DNA of 64,000 nucleotides from Tissierellaceae bacterium (GCA_023229175.1 JALNZV010000003.1:62001-126000); one strand, 5' to 3'; positions 1-8,552 are shown, numbered from the stretch's first letter. Program-made: numbers and translations. The notes: generated by a model from the sequence alone, not told the origin.

Positions 1-596
1 CTTAGCTGATATATGGTTGTATGTAGTAGGGTGGTGGCCTTTTCCATATCTCTTTGGGGAAATATGGTCTCCATGATGACGGCCTTGGGCACTATTCGGC
101 TTTTATTGTGCCACAAGTATGCAAATAATTCCTTTGATTTTTGGGTACGCCATACCAGCTGTCCCCCGCTTAAATCCTGGACCTGTAGTGAACCAAAACT
201 GTTGACTTTCAATTTTTCCCCTGTCTTTTTCTTTGATTTATTGCTTTCTATCAATCTACTTAAGGTCTTTTCTAGTCGTTTATCTTGTATTGGCTTTAGC
301 AAATAATCTATGGCATTTAACTCAAAAGCATCTACGGCGTATTGGGAGTATGCTGTAACGAATACTATATCTACGGTATCCATTTTATCCATCAGTATCT
401 CGGCGAACTCCAGTCCATTTATCTCCCCCATTTCTATATCTAGAAATATGACATCTGGCTTTGCATTTACTATTTCTTTTAAAGAGGTAACGGGGTTTGT
501 ATAACTGCCCACTACCTGTATGTCTTTAAATTGCCATAGCTTTCTTTTTAGTAGTTCCGTGGCTATGGGCTCGTCATCAACTAAAACTGCCCTCAT
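1..596 (-). CDS. Response regulator with SARP-like output domain (C-terminus outside window)
   Basis: This gene begins at an ATG at 594-596 behind an AGAGGTG Shine-Dalgarno and runs off the left edge. The first 120 residues are a receiver domain: MRAVLVDDEP start, phospho-acceptor Asp in VIFLDIEMG, VTAYS, and the Lys of YLLKPIQ. Residues from about 140 (SKELFAYLWHNKS, then IFPQRDMEKATTLLHT) resemble the winged-helix output domain of the SARP/COG3947 type rather than LytTR. The start overlaps the stop of the upstream hybrid kinase by 20 bp, so the two are probably translationally coupled and form a cognate pair. It is likely a DNA-binding activator phosphorylated by that kinase. Its targets are unknown. 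Confidence 0.85.
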   Translation of the reverse strand, partial: MRAVLVDDEPIATELLKRKLWQFKDIQVVGSYTNPVTSLKEIVNAKPDVIFLDIEMGEINGLEFAEILMDKMDTVDIVFVTAYSQYAVDAFELNAIDYLLKPIQDKRLEKTLSRLIESNKSKKKTGEKLKVNSFGSLQVQDLSGGQLVWRTQKSKELFAYLWHNKSRIVPKAVIMETIFPQRDMEKATTLLHTTIYQL

Positions 597-3500
597 AACT
601 TTTCACCTCTGGTATCGTAATATTTACTACTGTTCCCTTTTCAGCGTTACTGTCTATGGTAAGGGCTCCTCCCTTTAGACTTTTTACTTTTTGGAGTACA
701 TTTTTAAAGCCCAATCGTTGGCTGCCTCCTGTTAGGAGTTCTTTTTGCTTTTCTTCATCCATGCCTATGCCGTCATCTGCTATGGTGATATTTATCTGGC
801 CTTCCTTTTCCTTGACGGCAATTACTATCTTTCCTTTGTCCCTATTTCTAACTCCATGCCGTATGGAGTTCTCCACTATGGGCTGTATGGTCAGAGGCGG
901 TATCATTGCTCTTAAATCTTCATCTATGTCGTATTCTATCTCCAGTTTATCTCCATACCTCATCTCTTCTATGGCTAAATAAGCCTTAACTAGCTCCAAT
1001 TCCCTTTCAAGGGGGATTAGTCCTTTTTCCATATGGACATCCAATTTTCCCCTAAAGTAGGTGGATAGGTTGTCCAGAGCTTCCCTTGCTTTTTCGCTAT
1101 CTTTATAGCTTAGGCCAATTATCGTATTTATGGTATTGTAAAGAAAATGAGGTGCTATCTGGGAATGGAAGTATTTGAATTCCCTTTCCAATCCTTCTCC
1201 GTAGGTTTTCTTTGTCAGCAATAGTGACTGTACTCTAGGTATGAATTCCTCTGGGTCTATGGGCTTTCTTTGGAAGTCATTGGCACCGTAATCAAATCCT
1301 TTTACTAAATCCATGGTACTTCCCGAGGCTGTCAGTATTAGTATGGGTAATTCTGCCATGGAATAGTTTCTCCGCACCTCTTTGCATATCTTATCCCCTC
1401 CAATATCTGGCAGCATAAGGCCTAAGATTATTAAGTCTACTTTGTGTTTTTCAAGTATCTCCAGGGCTTCAGTCCCGCTATCAGCTAGCAATATGCTGTA
1501 TTCCCTAGGTTCTAGTATGTCCACAAGGACTTTTTGATTTAGGGGTTCGTCGTCTACTATTAGAATCGCTGGTCTATTCTCATGGATATTCACTTTCCCT
1601 TTTAACTGTGGAACTACATCCATATACTTTTCATAATCGATATTTTCATCCTTTATCTCCAAATCTTCTCCTATATATAGTGGTACTGTAAATATAAAGT
1701 CGGATCCTTCGCCGTAGGTAGACCTTAGGCTTATCTCTCCTCCTTGGCTCTCCACTAAATGCTTCACTATGGATAGGCCGATGCCTAAACCATGGTTTTC
1801 TTCTCCCTCTATGGATTTTTGATAAAACAAGTCGAATACTTCATTAAAGTATTTGTCTTCTATTCCTATGCCAGTATCCGATACAGTAAATTGTGCTTTG
1901 TTCTCTGTATGCGTCCCAAATATAACTATTTCTCCTTCTTTTGTGTATCTAATGGCGTTGTTTACTAAATTATACACTATTTGTCTAAACTTATCGGGGT
2001 CCGCTTCTATGGCGGGAAAGTCTATGGGGATTTGATTTTTTAGGGCTATAAATTTCTCCTCAGGTATCAATGCCTTCATTTCCTTTAAAATATCTTCTAT
2101 GATTTTATAAGGCCTAAGGGCCTTAATTCTAAGGGGTAGTTTTCCTTCCCTTATTTGAGAGGCTTCTAGTAAATCCGCCACAAGCCTAGTTAGCCTTTGC
2201 CCCTCTTGTTGTATGTATAATAGATCCTCTTGCTGCTTCGGATTTAGACTTCCTTTTCTTCCTTCAATTAGATTCCTTGCCAAGTTCAATATTATGTGAA
2301 GGGGAGTTCTCAATTCGTGGGACGCCTTTGCTAGGAATTCGTCCTTTAATCTGTCATGTCTCAGTAGCTTTTCAGACAGGGCATTGACTTCTTTGTAATC
2401 CAAGTGCAGCCTGTGGGTTACTAATACGGCGGAACCCCCTACTACGGATAAAATCAAAATCACTTCTACATTCCCCAAGTTGATTTCAAATATTATCTTT
2501 AGTCCCATTGTCACCCAATACATTATCAAAGAGTTTGAGATTAAAAAAATACATCCCAAAGAGTCGGTTTTTTTTATAATTGCCTTAAACAATATATAGA
2601 ACAAATATATGTAAGAAATTGCGTACCCTATTATTACTACAGTTTGTAACATAGTTATGTAACTGGTCGTTACGCTATCGAAATCCTTGAGTATTAATAA
2701 AAATATCAGGAGATTCGATATGGTAATTACCTTGACTATGGTTTTATTTGCGTGTTCGGTAAAAAAATAATATGTAAATTGTAGAAGTCCTATGGACACC
2801 AATAGCATACTCACTATTTGCATCCTAGTCCTTGCGGTGAAGCTGTAGTCGTAAACATATTGCAGTATTTGTTCATTCATGGTAGACAAATAAAATGCCA
2901 TCAACAAATTTGTGATGCTAAAAAATATAAGGTATTTTGATCTGCTTCTTAGAAAATATAGTATAAAGAAATATACTCCAACTACAATGGTTGCAGATAT
3001 TACCATAGTCTCCAATATGATGCTTTTGTTGTTTTCCTTTGTTATGGTTTTATAGGTGCCAAAGCCTATGGATCTTAGGATGCCACCTGCCCTGGCGTAT
3101 TTAAAGTTTGATATATGGGCGATTAGCTCTATCTCATTGTCGGTACTATTACATACTCCGACTTTATATCTGCTCTCCGGAACAAATCCATCCAGGGATG
3201 TGGAGGGATTTCCTGACTTGATGACCTGGTTGCCATTTAACATTATTTTACTGGAGAGCCTGATGGTCTTTGTCTTTAAACCATACATCTCGTCTTTTGG
3301 GAGGTATATTTTCAACCTATAGGTGCCTGTCCCTTCCATTCCTCCCATGTTTTTTTCCCAAGAGCCGGGGACGTTGATAGTCTCCTTTATATAATCATAT
3401 CTTCCCTCATTTATCTCCTTTGGGCTAAGATGCACACCTGGATAAAACTCCCATTCCCCATCTAAATCTACGATACCTTCCATATTCCACGTTCTAAGGT

Positions 3501-3645
3501 CCATTATGCCGTTTGCCGCACTGAATCTTGTATCTCTGCTAGGCATATTAATCAAAAAAAGATTTACCAACACAAATATAGTGATGAAAATTGATATGGT
3601 TATTGGCAATGTATTTTGATTTTTGAATCTGTGTTTGGCTTTCAC
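577..3645 (-). CDS. Membrane hybrid sensor with two histidine-kinase modules and a degenerate receiver
   Basis: A 1022-aa protein starting at GTG behind AAGGGTGA. It has an N-terminal membrane anchor (13-33), an extracytoplasmic domain of the 7TMR-DISM type (about 45-200), seven membrane segments (205-410), a HisKA domain (His443 in ASHELRTPLH) with HATPase (N562 region, SDTGIGIED), a receiver (694-805), and a LytS-type kinase (His833 in APHFLYNT) with a second HATPase (VENSIRHG, DDGIGM). The receiver keeps VDDEP, LTAS and RKPID, but the phospho-acceptor Asp is Gly742 (LIILGLMLP, codon GGC at 1420-1422). Classic phosphorelay through this receiver is therefore unlikely. It probably signals to the overlapping downstream response regulator. 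The ligand is unknown. Confidence 0.9.
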   Translation of the reverse strand: MKAKHRFKNQNTLPITISIFITIFVLVNLFLINMPSRDTRFSAANGIMDLRTWNMEGIVDLDGEWEFYPGVHLSPKEINEGRYDYIKETINVPGSWEKNMGGMEGTGTYRLKIYLPKDEMYGLKTKTIRLSSKIMLNGNQVIKSGNPSTSLDGFVPESRYKVGVCNSTDNEIELIAHISNFKYARAGGILRSIGFGTYKTITKENNKSIILETMVISATIVVGVYFFILYFLRSRSKYLIFFSITNLLMAFYLSTMNEQILQYVYDYSFTARTRMQIVSMLLVSIGLLQFTYYFFTEHANKTIVKVITISNLLIFLLILKDFDSVTTSYITMLQTVVIIGYAISYIYLFYILFKAIIKKTDSLGCIFLISNSLIMYWVTMGLKIIFEINLGNVEVILILSVVGGSAVLVTHRLHLDYKEVNALSEKLLRHDRLKDEFLAKASHELRTPLHIILNLARNLIEGRKGSLNPKQQEDLLYIQQEGQRLTRLVADLLEASQIREGKLPLRIKALRPYKIIEDILKEMKALIPEEKFIALKNQIPIDFPAIEADPDKFRQIVYNLVNNAIRYTKEGEIVIFGTHTENKAQFTVSDTGIGIEDKYFNEVFDLFYQKSIEGEENHGLGIGLSIVKHLVESQGGEISLRSTYGEGSDFIFTVPLYIGEDLEIKDENIDYEKYMDVVPQLKGKVNIHENRPAILIVDDEPLNQKVLVDILEPREYSILLADSGTEALEILEKHKVDLIILGLMLPDIGGDKICKEVRRNYSMAELPILILTASGSTMDLVKGFDYGANDFQRKPIDPEEFIPRVQSLLLTKKTYGEGLEREFKYFHSQIAPHFLYNTINTIIGLSYKDSEKAREALDNLSTYFRGKLDVHMEKGLIPLERELELVKAYLAIEEMRYGDKLEIEYDIDEDLRAMIPPLTIQPIVENSIRHGVRNRDKGKIVIAVKEKEGQINITIADDGIGMDEEKQKELLTGGSQRLGFKNVLQKVKSLKGGALTIDSNAEKGTVVNITIPEVKSYEGSFS

Positions 3646-3741
3646 ATTATCACCCTTTGCATAGTAAACGTTAAGGTATATATACCCAAGGCGAAATGCT
3701 TATAAAACACAATTCAAATTATTGTTAATATTGTAACCTTT

Positions 3742-3770
3742 TTGTATACAATAGATTTTTGTTATATTAT
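3742..3770 (+). promoter_or_regulatory. Sigma-A type promoter for the DUF4349 gene
   Basis: TTGTAT (3742-3747), 17-bp spacer, TATTAT (3765-3770), overlapping a TATAAT at 3770-3775. It lies just upstream of the AGGGAGGGA ribosome site at 3782-3790. Confidence 0.5.
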
Positions 3771-3796
3771 ATAATGCTTTTAGGGAGGGATTTAAA

Positions 3797-4696
3797 TTGA
3801 AGACAAAAAAGATCTTTATATTTATTTTGCTAATATTATCTTTTGTGTTTATATTCTCCGGATGTGCTAAAAACGCACCTGACATTGCCCCCATGACTGC
3901 TAATCCAGAAATGGAAGGTATGCCCGTGAGGGCAAGCGCAAGTTCTATGGATAAGGCCGTAGAGGAATACGGCGAGTATACATCCACATCTGTGGAGCCT
4001 GAAAAAATCATTACTACTATAACGGTTACTATGCAGACAAAGGAATTTATGGATACAACAGATAAGTTAAATTCCCTTATTTCCGATTATAAGGGATATA
4101 TTGAAAATTCAAATATCTCCTACAATAACTATATAAATTATACGGGACTAAAAAGTTCTAGCTATACTATCCGAATCCCAAAGGGAGAAATGACAAAATT
4201 CGTAGACGAACTTAAAGAAATAGGAAATATAATTTCTGAGAACACCAATAAGGAAGACATCACCAAAAGATATAGGGATACAGAGTCTAGACTAAGGGTA
4301 GTAGAGACAAAGGAAAATAGAATTTTGAGCCTTCTAGAAAAAGCAGATAAGATGGAGGATATCATTGCCCTGGAAAATCAGCTTAGCGACATCATATATG
4401 AAAAAGAGAATCTTACAGCAAATATAATGGAAATGGACGATAAGGTGGATTACAGCACTATTTATGTAAATATAGAAGAAGTGGCAAAGTTGACAACTGG
4501 CGAGACGGCAAAGACACCATTCACCACGAGGTTATCCAATGCCTTTAGGGATTCCCTTTATTTCTTTAATTACAATATTGGAAACTTAATTATTTCCATA
4601 GTTTACTTTTTACCTTACGCTTTAATCATTGGAATAGTATTGTACGCTGTTTGGAGATTTCTAAGGTTTAAAAAAGAAAAGCTTCCACGAAAGTAG
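3797..4696 (+). CDS. DUF4349 lipoprotein with C-terminal membrane anchor
   Basis: A 299-aa protein starting at TTG 3797, placed 6 nt after AGGGAGGGA. The N-terminus is a lipoprotein signal (MKTKKIFIFILLILSF, then FSGC lipobox with Cys at about 23). The middle contains a DUF4349 domain with a long helical section (about 150-230: dense Glu/Lys, RDTESRLRVVETKENR), and residues about 262-285 form a membrane helix followed by a basic tail. It is probably an envelope protein anchored at both ends. The family function is not established. It is monocistronic: its own promoter precedes it and a strong terminator follows 5 bp after the stop. Confidence 0.75.
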   Translation: MKTKKIFIFILLILSFVFIFSGCAKNAPDIAPMTANPEMEGMPVRASASSMDKAVEEYGEYTSTSVEPEKIITTITVTMQTKEFMDTTDKLNSLISDYKGYIENSNISYNNYINYTGLKSSSYTIRIPKGEMTKFVDELKEIGNIISENTNKEDITKRYRDTESRLRVVETKENRILSLLEKADKMEDIIALENQLSDIIYEKENLTANIMEMDDKVDYSTIYVNIEEVAKLTTGETAKTPFTTRLSNAFRDSLYFFNYNIGNLIISIVYFLPYALIIGIVLYAVWRFLRFKKEKLPRK

Positions 4697-4700
4697 ACTT

Positions 4701-4738
4701 TTATCACCTTGCATACTGTGCAGGGTGATAATTTTTTA
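4701..4738 (+). terminator. Rho-independent terminator after DUF4349 gene
   Basis: TTATCACC...GGTGATAA hairpin with a TACT-type loop (4701-4731), followed by a T run. Confidence 0.85.
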
Positions 4739-4743
4739 TGCAA

Positions 4744-4772
4744 TTGTTAAATGAATTTTTGTATGATAAAAT
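4744..4772 (+). promoter_or_regulatory. Promoter of the EamA-type transporter gene
   Basis: TTGTTA (4744-4749), 17 bp, TAAAAT (4767-4772), 32 bp before the chosen start. Confidence 0.5.
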
Positions 4773-4804
4773 ATTCATATAAATACGAGTTAGGGGGCAA
4801 TTTC

Positions 4805-5725
4805 ATGAAGCGAAAGGATTTTATATTGGCATTGATGGTAGTAATAGTATGGGGTGCTAATTTTACTGTAATTAAATTAGGACTAGATGGCGTACCTTCC
4901 ATGCTGCTGGTTGCCATGAGGTACTTTTTTGTGGCATTTCCTGCAGTTTTTTTCATTAAAAGACCAAATATTCATTGGAAATACGTCCTTTACTATGGGT
5001 TTACTGTAGGAGTAGCTCAATTTGGCTGCCTGTTCTATGCCATGGAAATAGGCATGTCTGCGGGATTAGCCTCCATTATCGTGCAGTTACAAGCATTTTT
5101 ATCGCCATTTTTAGGCTCAATATTTTTAAAGGAAAAACTGAAACCAAAACAGCTAATCGGCTTTTTTATCGCAGCTATTGGCCTCACTTTTATAGGTATA
5201 GCATCTACATCTAATGGAATATCTGCCATTCCCGTAGGTGCACTTTTACTGACACTTGGTGCACCCACTTTTTGGTCTATATCTAATATCATCGCCAGGT
5301 ACGCCTCGGATTTGGCCAAGGAGAATGGCGATAAATTAGATATGTTAAGTCTTGTGGTATGGTCTGGCCTGGTACCACCTATACCTATGATTGGCCTAGC
5401 CTTATTGATAGATTCGCCAGATGTTTTAATCAATTCAATCGTCAACTTAAGGTTCATTTCCCTGTTTTCCGCTTTATATATTGGGCTCTTGGCCACCTTA
5501 TTTGGATACGGATATTGGAATATACTTTTATCTAAGTATCCCCTTGCTAAGATATCGCCTTTATCTTTGTTGGTGCCCATTACGGGACTATTTACAGCTA
5601 GAATCGTCCTATCTGAGAGTTTATCGGGGATGCAATGGATTGGTGCATTTATCATACTTGCGGGGTTGATAATAGCAAATATCGATTTCAAGCAACTATT
5701 GAATAAATCTACCGAGCCCAATTAA
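4805..5725 (+). CDS. eamA: EamA-family (drug/metabolite superfamily) exporter
   Basis: A 306-aa inner-membrane protein with ten predicted helices in two EamA repeats. The start is ATG 4805, preceded by TTAGGGGG; an upstream in-frame codon at 4751 lacks a ribosome site. The opening (MKRKDFILALMVVIVWGANF, then VIKLGL) and the blocks AGLASIIVQLQAF and APLSLLVP-like ISPLSLLVPITGL closely resemble E. coli EamA, an exporter of O-acetylserine and cysteine-type metabolites. The substrate here is inferred. The gene is a single unit and its stop is followed 7 bp later by a copy of the dispersed 31-bp palindrome, which may serve as its transcript end. Confidence 0.8.
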   Translation: MKRKDFILALMVVIVWGANFTVIKLGLDGVPSMLLVAMRYFFVAFPAVFFIKRPNIHWKYVLYYGFTVGVAQFGCLFYAMEIGMSAGLASIIVQLQAFLSPFLGSIFLKEKLKPKQLIGFFIAAIGLTFIGIASTSNGISAIPVGALLLTLGAPTFWSISNIIARYASDLAKENGDKLDMLSLVVWSGLVPPIPMIGLALLIDSPDVLINSIVNLRFISLFSALYIGLLATLFGYGYWNILLSKYPLAKISPLSLLVPITGLFTARIVLSESLSGMQWIGAFIILAGLIIANIDFKQLLNKSTEPN

Positions 5726-5732
5726 CCCCTTT

Positions 5733-5763
5733 TGTGCCACCGGGGACGGTTCTCGGTGGCACA
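5733..5763 (+). repeat. Dispersed 31-bp palindrome, copy 1
   Basis: Perfect 10-bp arms TGTGCCACCG / CGGTGGCACA around the 11-nt core GGGACGGTTCT, which defines the forward orientation. It sits 7 bp after the eamA-like stop codon. Other copies are at 6410, 37308, 38466 and 39823. Confidence 0.95.
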
Positions 5764-5782
5764 TTATAATTTCTAGAATATA

Positions 5783-5811
5783 TTGAATACCTAAGGCTTA
5801 TATTGTATAAT
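5783..5811 (+). promoter_or_regulatory. Promoter of the coiled-coil gene
   Basis: TTGAAT (5783-5788), 17-bp spacer, TATAAT (5806-5811). Confidence 0.65.
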
Positions 5812-5848
5812 AAGACTCAAGACATATCGGATAGCGAGGAGGGGTAAA

Positions 5849-6406
5849 GTGACTAACGAAGATTTTCAAATTATTGTACTGGAAAAGTTAACAAATCTTG
5901 AAGTGGGACAAAAGGTTTTGGAAGAAGGGCAAAAAGCTTTGGAAGAAAGACAAGGTATTCTTGAAGCTGGGCAAAAGGCCTTGGAAAAAGGGCAAAGGGC
6001 TTTGGAAGAAAGACAAGGTATTCTTGAAGCTGGGCAAAATAGTATGAGAGATGACATCAAGGCTCTTGAAGCTGGGCAAAAGGCCTTGGAAAAAGGGCAA
6101 AGAGCTTTGGCAGAAAGACAAGGTATTCTTGAAGCTGGGCAAAATAGTATGAGAGATGACATCAAGGCTCTTGAAGCCGGGCAAAATAGTATGAGAGATG
6201 ACATCAAGGATATTAAGGAAGAGCAGCGAGATATGCGTAAGGATATCAAGGCAATTATGGAGCAAACTGCAATTTTAACGGAATTTAGAGAAGAAACTAA
6301 TATGAAGTTCGATAAAATTAATGAAGATTTACAGTCTATTACATCTGTCTTAGGAGACCATGAAGTTTCCATAAGGACGTTACAAAGAAGGGCCTATTTA
6401 ATATAA
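5849..6406 (+). CDS. Repetitive coiled-coil protein of unknown function
   Basis: A 185-aa protein starting at GTG 5849 after GAGGAGGGG. Almost the whole chain is charged, Gln/Glu/Lys-rich and helical, built from 7- and 14-residue units such as LEAGQKALEKGQRALEERQG and NSMRDDIKALEAGQ. There is no signal peptide or membrane helix, so it is probably a cytosolic extended coiled coil. The middle is a 105-bp tandem duplication at the DNA level. The C-terminal 60 residues (IKEEQRDMRKDIKAI onward) are non-repetitive. It has its own promoter and is flanked by two palindrome copies in opposite orientation. I do not recognise a function. Confidence 0.75.
   Translation: MTNEDFQIIVLEKLTNLEVGQKVLEEGQKALEERQGILEAGQKALEKGQRALEERQGILEAGQNSMRDDIKALEAGQKALEKGQRALAERQGILEAGQNSMRDDIKALEAGQNSMRDDIKDIKEEQRDMRKDIKAIMEQTAILTEFREETNMKFDKINEDLQSITSVLGDHEVSIRTLQRRAYLI
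5960..6211 (+). repeat. In-frame tandem repeat, 105-bp unit (35 aa)
   Basis: Units start at 5960 and 6065 and differ at very few bases. The second 42 bp of the unit (6023-6064, 6128-6169) is repeated a third time at 6170-6211. The near identity suggests recent expansion by slippage or unequal recombination. Confidence 0.9.
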
Positions 6407-6409
6407 AAG

Positions 6410-6440
6410 TGTGCCACCGAGAACCGTCCCCGATGGCACA
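6410..6440 (-). repeat. Dispersed 31-bp palindrome, copy 2
   Basis: Arms TGTGCCACCG / CGATGGCACA (one mismatch) with core AGAACCGTCCC, the reverse orientation to copy 1. It begins 4 bp after the stop of the coiled-coil gene and ends 13 bp before the selenoprotein start, so it lies in that gene's 5' leader. Confidence 0.95.
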
Positions 6441-6453
6441 ATGGGGTGTTTAA

Positions 6454-6693
6454 ATGGAAATAAAGATTTTTGAAGATATTGGTTGAGGATATAGTAAATT
6501 GGCTGTCGTGGTCGACGCGGCCTTAGAGACCCTAGGTATGAATCTCAATATTGAGATTTTTGGAAATCCTAGGGCATTTTACAGACACGGTGTAGAAACC
6601 CATCCAGCTCTTATGATAAACGGGAATATACTGGTAGAGGGGTATATACCTACTAATGAGGATATGATAAGTTTACTAAAAAAGCTAGGCTAA
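6454..6693 (+). CDS. Small thioredoxin-fold protein, candidate selenoprotein (TGA = Sec11)
   Basis: The frame from ATG 6454 (GGGGTG ribosome site at 6442-6448) opens MEIKIFEDIG, meets TGA at 6484-6486, and continues GYSKLAVVVDAALETLG to TAA at 6693, 79 residues in all. The fold matches the MTH895/redox-active disulfide protein 2 family: MEIKIF start, a C-x-x-C site after strand 1, and a cis-Pro block THPALMINGNILVEG. The TGA falls on the first active-site Cys; the second position is Ser14, so the active site would read U-G-Y-S. A hairpin with a UGGU loop lies 22 nt after the TGA. The alternative is a pseudogene, but the frame after TGA is intact and family-like. Confidence 0.72.
6501..6522 (+). 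promoter_or_regulatory. Bacterial SECIS-like hairpin for the thioredoxin-fold gene
   Basis: Apical stem GTCG/CGAC (6505-6508 with 6513-6516) closes the loop TGGT (6509-6512). A lower stem GGC/GCC (6501-6503 with 6520-6522) is separated by a small internal loop. The loop begins 22 nt after the TGA and contains GG, as expected of a SelB-binding bacterial SECIS. Confidence 0.6.
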
Positions 6694-6706
6694 GCCTAGC
6701 TTTTTA
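6678..6706. terminator. Bidirectional terminator
   Basis: AAAAAGCTAGGC / GCCTAGCTTTTT around TAA. It contains the stop of the selenoprotein gene and touches the stop of the convergent chemoreceptor gene. Confidence 0.9.
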
Positions 6707-8437
6707 TATTTTGAATTTTCGAACCATATCATTTAGATTCATTGCCATACTGGCCTGATCTTCTGCCACTTTAGCTACTTGTTCCATGGCTTTGCTCATT
6801 TCTTGAGTATTTTCCGATATATTCATGGAGCTGCTAGTAGTCTCCTCTACGGAGGCTGCCACTGTTTCTATGACGTCATTTACCTGTTCTATGGAAGATT
6901 GGATTTCCTCTGAGGTCTCAGCAAATTCATTTACTAAATTGCCCATGGTATCTGCATCTTCAAAGTACTGTTCCCCTGTCTTTACCAAGGATTCGTAATC
7001 GTCAATTACCTCTTCGTCTATGAACTTCAATACATTTCTCGCATCTCCTGACAAATTATCAAAGGAACTTCTTACTTTGTCTATCATTATTTGAATTTCT
7101 TCTACGGATTCTTCTGATTGTTCTGCCAGTTTTCTAACTTCGTCTGCTACTACGGCAAATCCCCTTCCCTGTTCTCCTGCCCTTGCTGCTTCTATGGCTG
7201 CATTTAGTGCCAGCAAGTTAGTTTGTCCAGCTATATCCGATATACTGTTGGCCATTAGCTCTATTTCTTTGACTACTTCCCCTTCTTTTATGGATTCCAG
7301 TATCTTCTTTTGGTTTTCCTCGTATATCCTTATGGCCTCGTTCTTTGCCTTTTCTCCTTCGTTTCTCAAAGTTTCCGCCCTAGACTTTATCTCCACTACG
7401 AGATTATTGCCTTCCACTGCCTTTTCTGCCAGTTGGCTAGCATTCTTTCCTATTTCAAGGCTCGATGCCAAGACTTCTTCTACAGCGGCTGAGGTTTCTT
7501 CCATGCCCCCTGCTATTTCTTGAGTTGCCATATTGGAGCTCTCCCCTTGGGCAGCCATTTCTTCTGATGAGGCCGATAGTTCCTCAGAGGATGCACTCAT
7601 GTCCTCGGCGGTATCCAATATTCCCCTTAGGGTGTCCTGCATACTCAATGTTATTTCGTGAAAGGCATTTGCCAGCTTTCCGCCCTCGTCTTTTCTACCT
7701 AAAAACTCTTCTGGTATTCTTACAGAAAAATCTCCATCGGCAAAGGAGTGAGCTATATCTACTGCTGCATTTATTGGATTTGCAACTATACTGCTGATTA
7801 CTAGACTGAGTATTACTGCCAGTCCCAATCCCACTGCACTGACTGCAATGGATAGAAATCTTACTCTGGAATAGGCGTTATTTGATTCCACCATTACATC
7901 GTCTGCCCATACATCTGCCTGTGTTTTCATTTTCTCTATTATATCTCCCAGTTCTCCTCTTCTTTCGTTTACTTCCGCATTGAGTCTTTGTCCTGTTGAA
8001 ATATTGTTGCTTTTTATGGCATCGATTGTTTCTCTCCATTTTTCTCTAAACCTCTGTAATGCAACTTCATAATCATCCACCATTGCCATTGTACCCTGAA
8101 GCAAATCAAATTCCTTATATGTCTCAATTATGGCATCATTTTCTTCAACTAGTTCCTGGATACGGGTGTCCGATCGATATATTACATTTACATCCATGGT
8201 AGTAGGGTATTCCCACACTATCTTTAAAATCTCAGTTTCTACTTCTCGAAGGTTAGTGTTTAGAGTATCCATCAGCTGAATCCTTCCCACTCCCCCTTCA
8301 TACATTCTTTTCACATTGTTGTTTACATCGCTTAAGTTTACAATACTATAAATCCCCTGAAATCCGATAATTGCTGCCATCAATAAAAAACTGATTACTA
8401 ATTTTTTTCTCGTGTCCATATCCAAGAACCATTTCAT
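6704..8437 (-). CDS. Methyl-accepting chemotaxis protein
   Basis: A 577-aa transmembrane chemoreceptor. The start is taken at ATG 8437, 8 nt after AAAGGTG; two in-frame starts lie 6-9 nt upstream. Order: cytoplasmic N-tail, membrane helix 1 (about 13-35), a periplasmic four-helix-bundle type ligand domain (about 36-187), membrane helix 2 (about 188-213), HAMP, and a coiled-coil signalling domain with the conserved tip DIAGQTNLLALNAAIEAARA followed by GEQGRGFAVVADEVRKLAEQ. It would feed a CheA/CheW complex, none of which is in the window. Gln/Glu-rich helices around the tip offer methylation sites. The ligand is unknown. It is transcribed alone, with a shared terminator downstream. Confidence 0.92.
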   Translation of the reverse strand: MKWFLDMDTRKKLVISFLLMAAIIGFQGIYSIVNLSDVNNNVKRMYEGGVGRIQLMDTLNTNLREVETEILKIVWEYPTTMDVNVIYRSDTRIQELVEENDAIIETYKEFDLLQGTMAMVDDYEVALQRFREKWRETIDAIKSNNISTGQRLNAEVNERRGELGDIIEKMKTQADVWADDVMVESNNAYSRVRFLSIAVSAVGLGLAVILSLVISSIVANPINAAVDIAHSFADGDFSVRIPEEFLGRKDEGGKLANAFHEITLSMQDTLRGILDTAEDMSASSEELSASSEEMAAQGESSNMATQEIAGGMEETSAAVEEVLASSLEIGKNASQLAEKAVEGNNLVVEIKSRAETLRNEGEKAKNEAIRIYEENQKKILESIKEGEVVKEIELMANSISDIAGQTNLLALNAAIEAARAGEQGRGFAVVADEVRKLAEQSEESVEEIQIMIDKVRSSFDNLSGDARNVLKFIDEEVIDDYESLVKTGEQYFEDADTMGNLVNEFAETSEEIQSSIEQVNDVIETVAASVEETTSSSMNISENTQEMSKAMEQVAKVAEDQASMAMNLNDMVRKFKI

Positions 8438-8508
8438 CGTCATCACACCTTTGCCTTATTTTAAGCTATTGATACCCCTTTTCGTCTATAAAATCTTATT
8501 GAATATGT

Positions 8509-8547
8509 TAAAAAAAATTAACAACTATCCAAAAGAATAGTTGTTAA
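8509..8547 (-). terminator. Terminator of the ilv operon
   Basis: On the minus strand TTAACAACTAT / ATAGTTGTTAA (one bulge) is followed by eight T. It lies just after the ilvE stop. Confidence 0.85.
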
Positions 8548-8552
8548 CCTCC

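Noticed and set aside
5035..5721. Long minus-strand ORF opposite the EamA-type gene
   Set aside because: It is a codon-bias shadow of the membrane protein gene, with no ribosome site and no recognisable domain.
5960..6211. Possible CRISPR array
   Set aside because: The repeats are coding tandem duplications without spacers, and no cas genes are present. No CRISPR array is seen elsewhere in the window.
5866..6372. Minus-strand ORFs opposite the coiled-coil gene
   Set aside because: They arise from the repetitive codons of the plus-strand gene and have no start signal.
8447..8508. Sigma-D promoter upstream of the first chemoreceptor gene
   Set aside because: I looked for TAAA-N15-GCCGATAA and found only poor matches; the same holds for the other two receptor genes.
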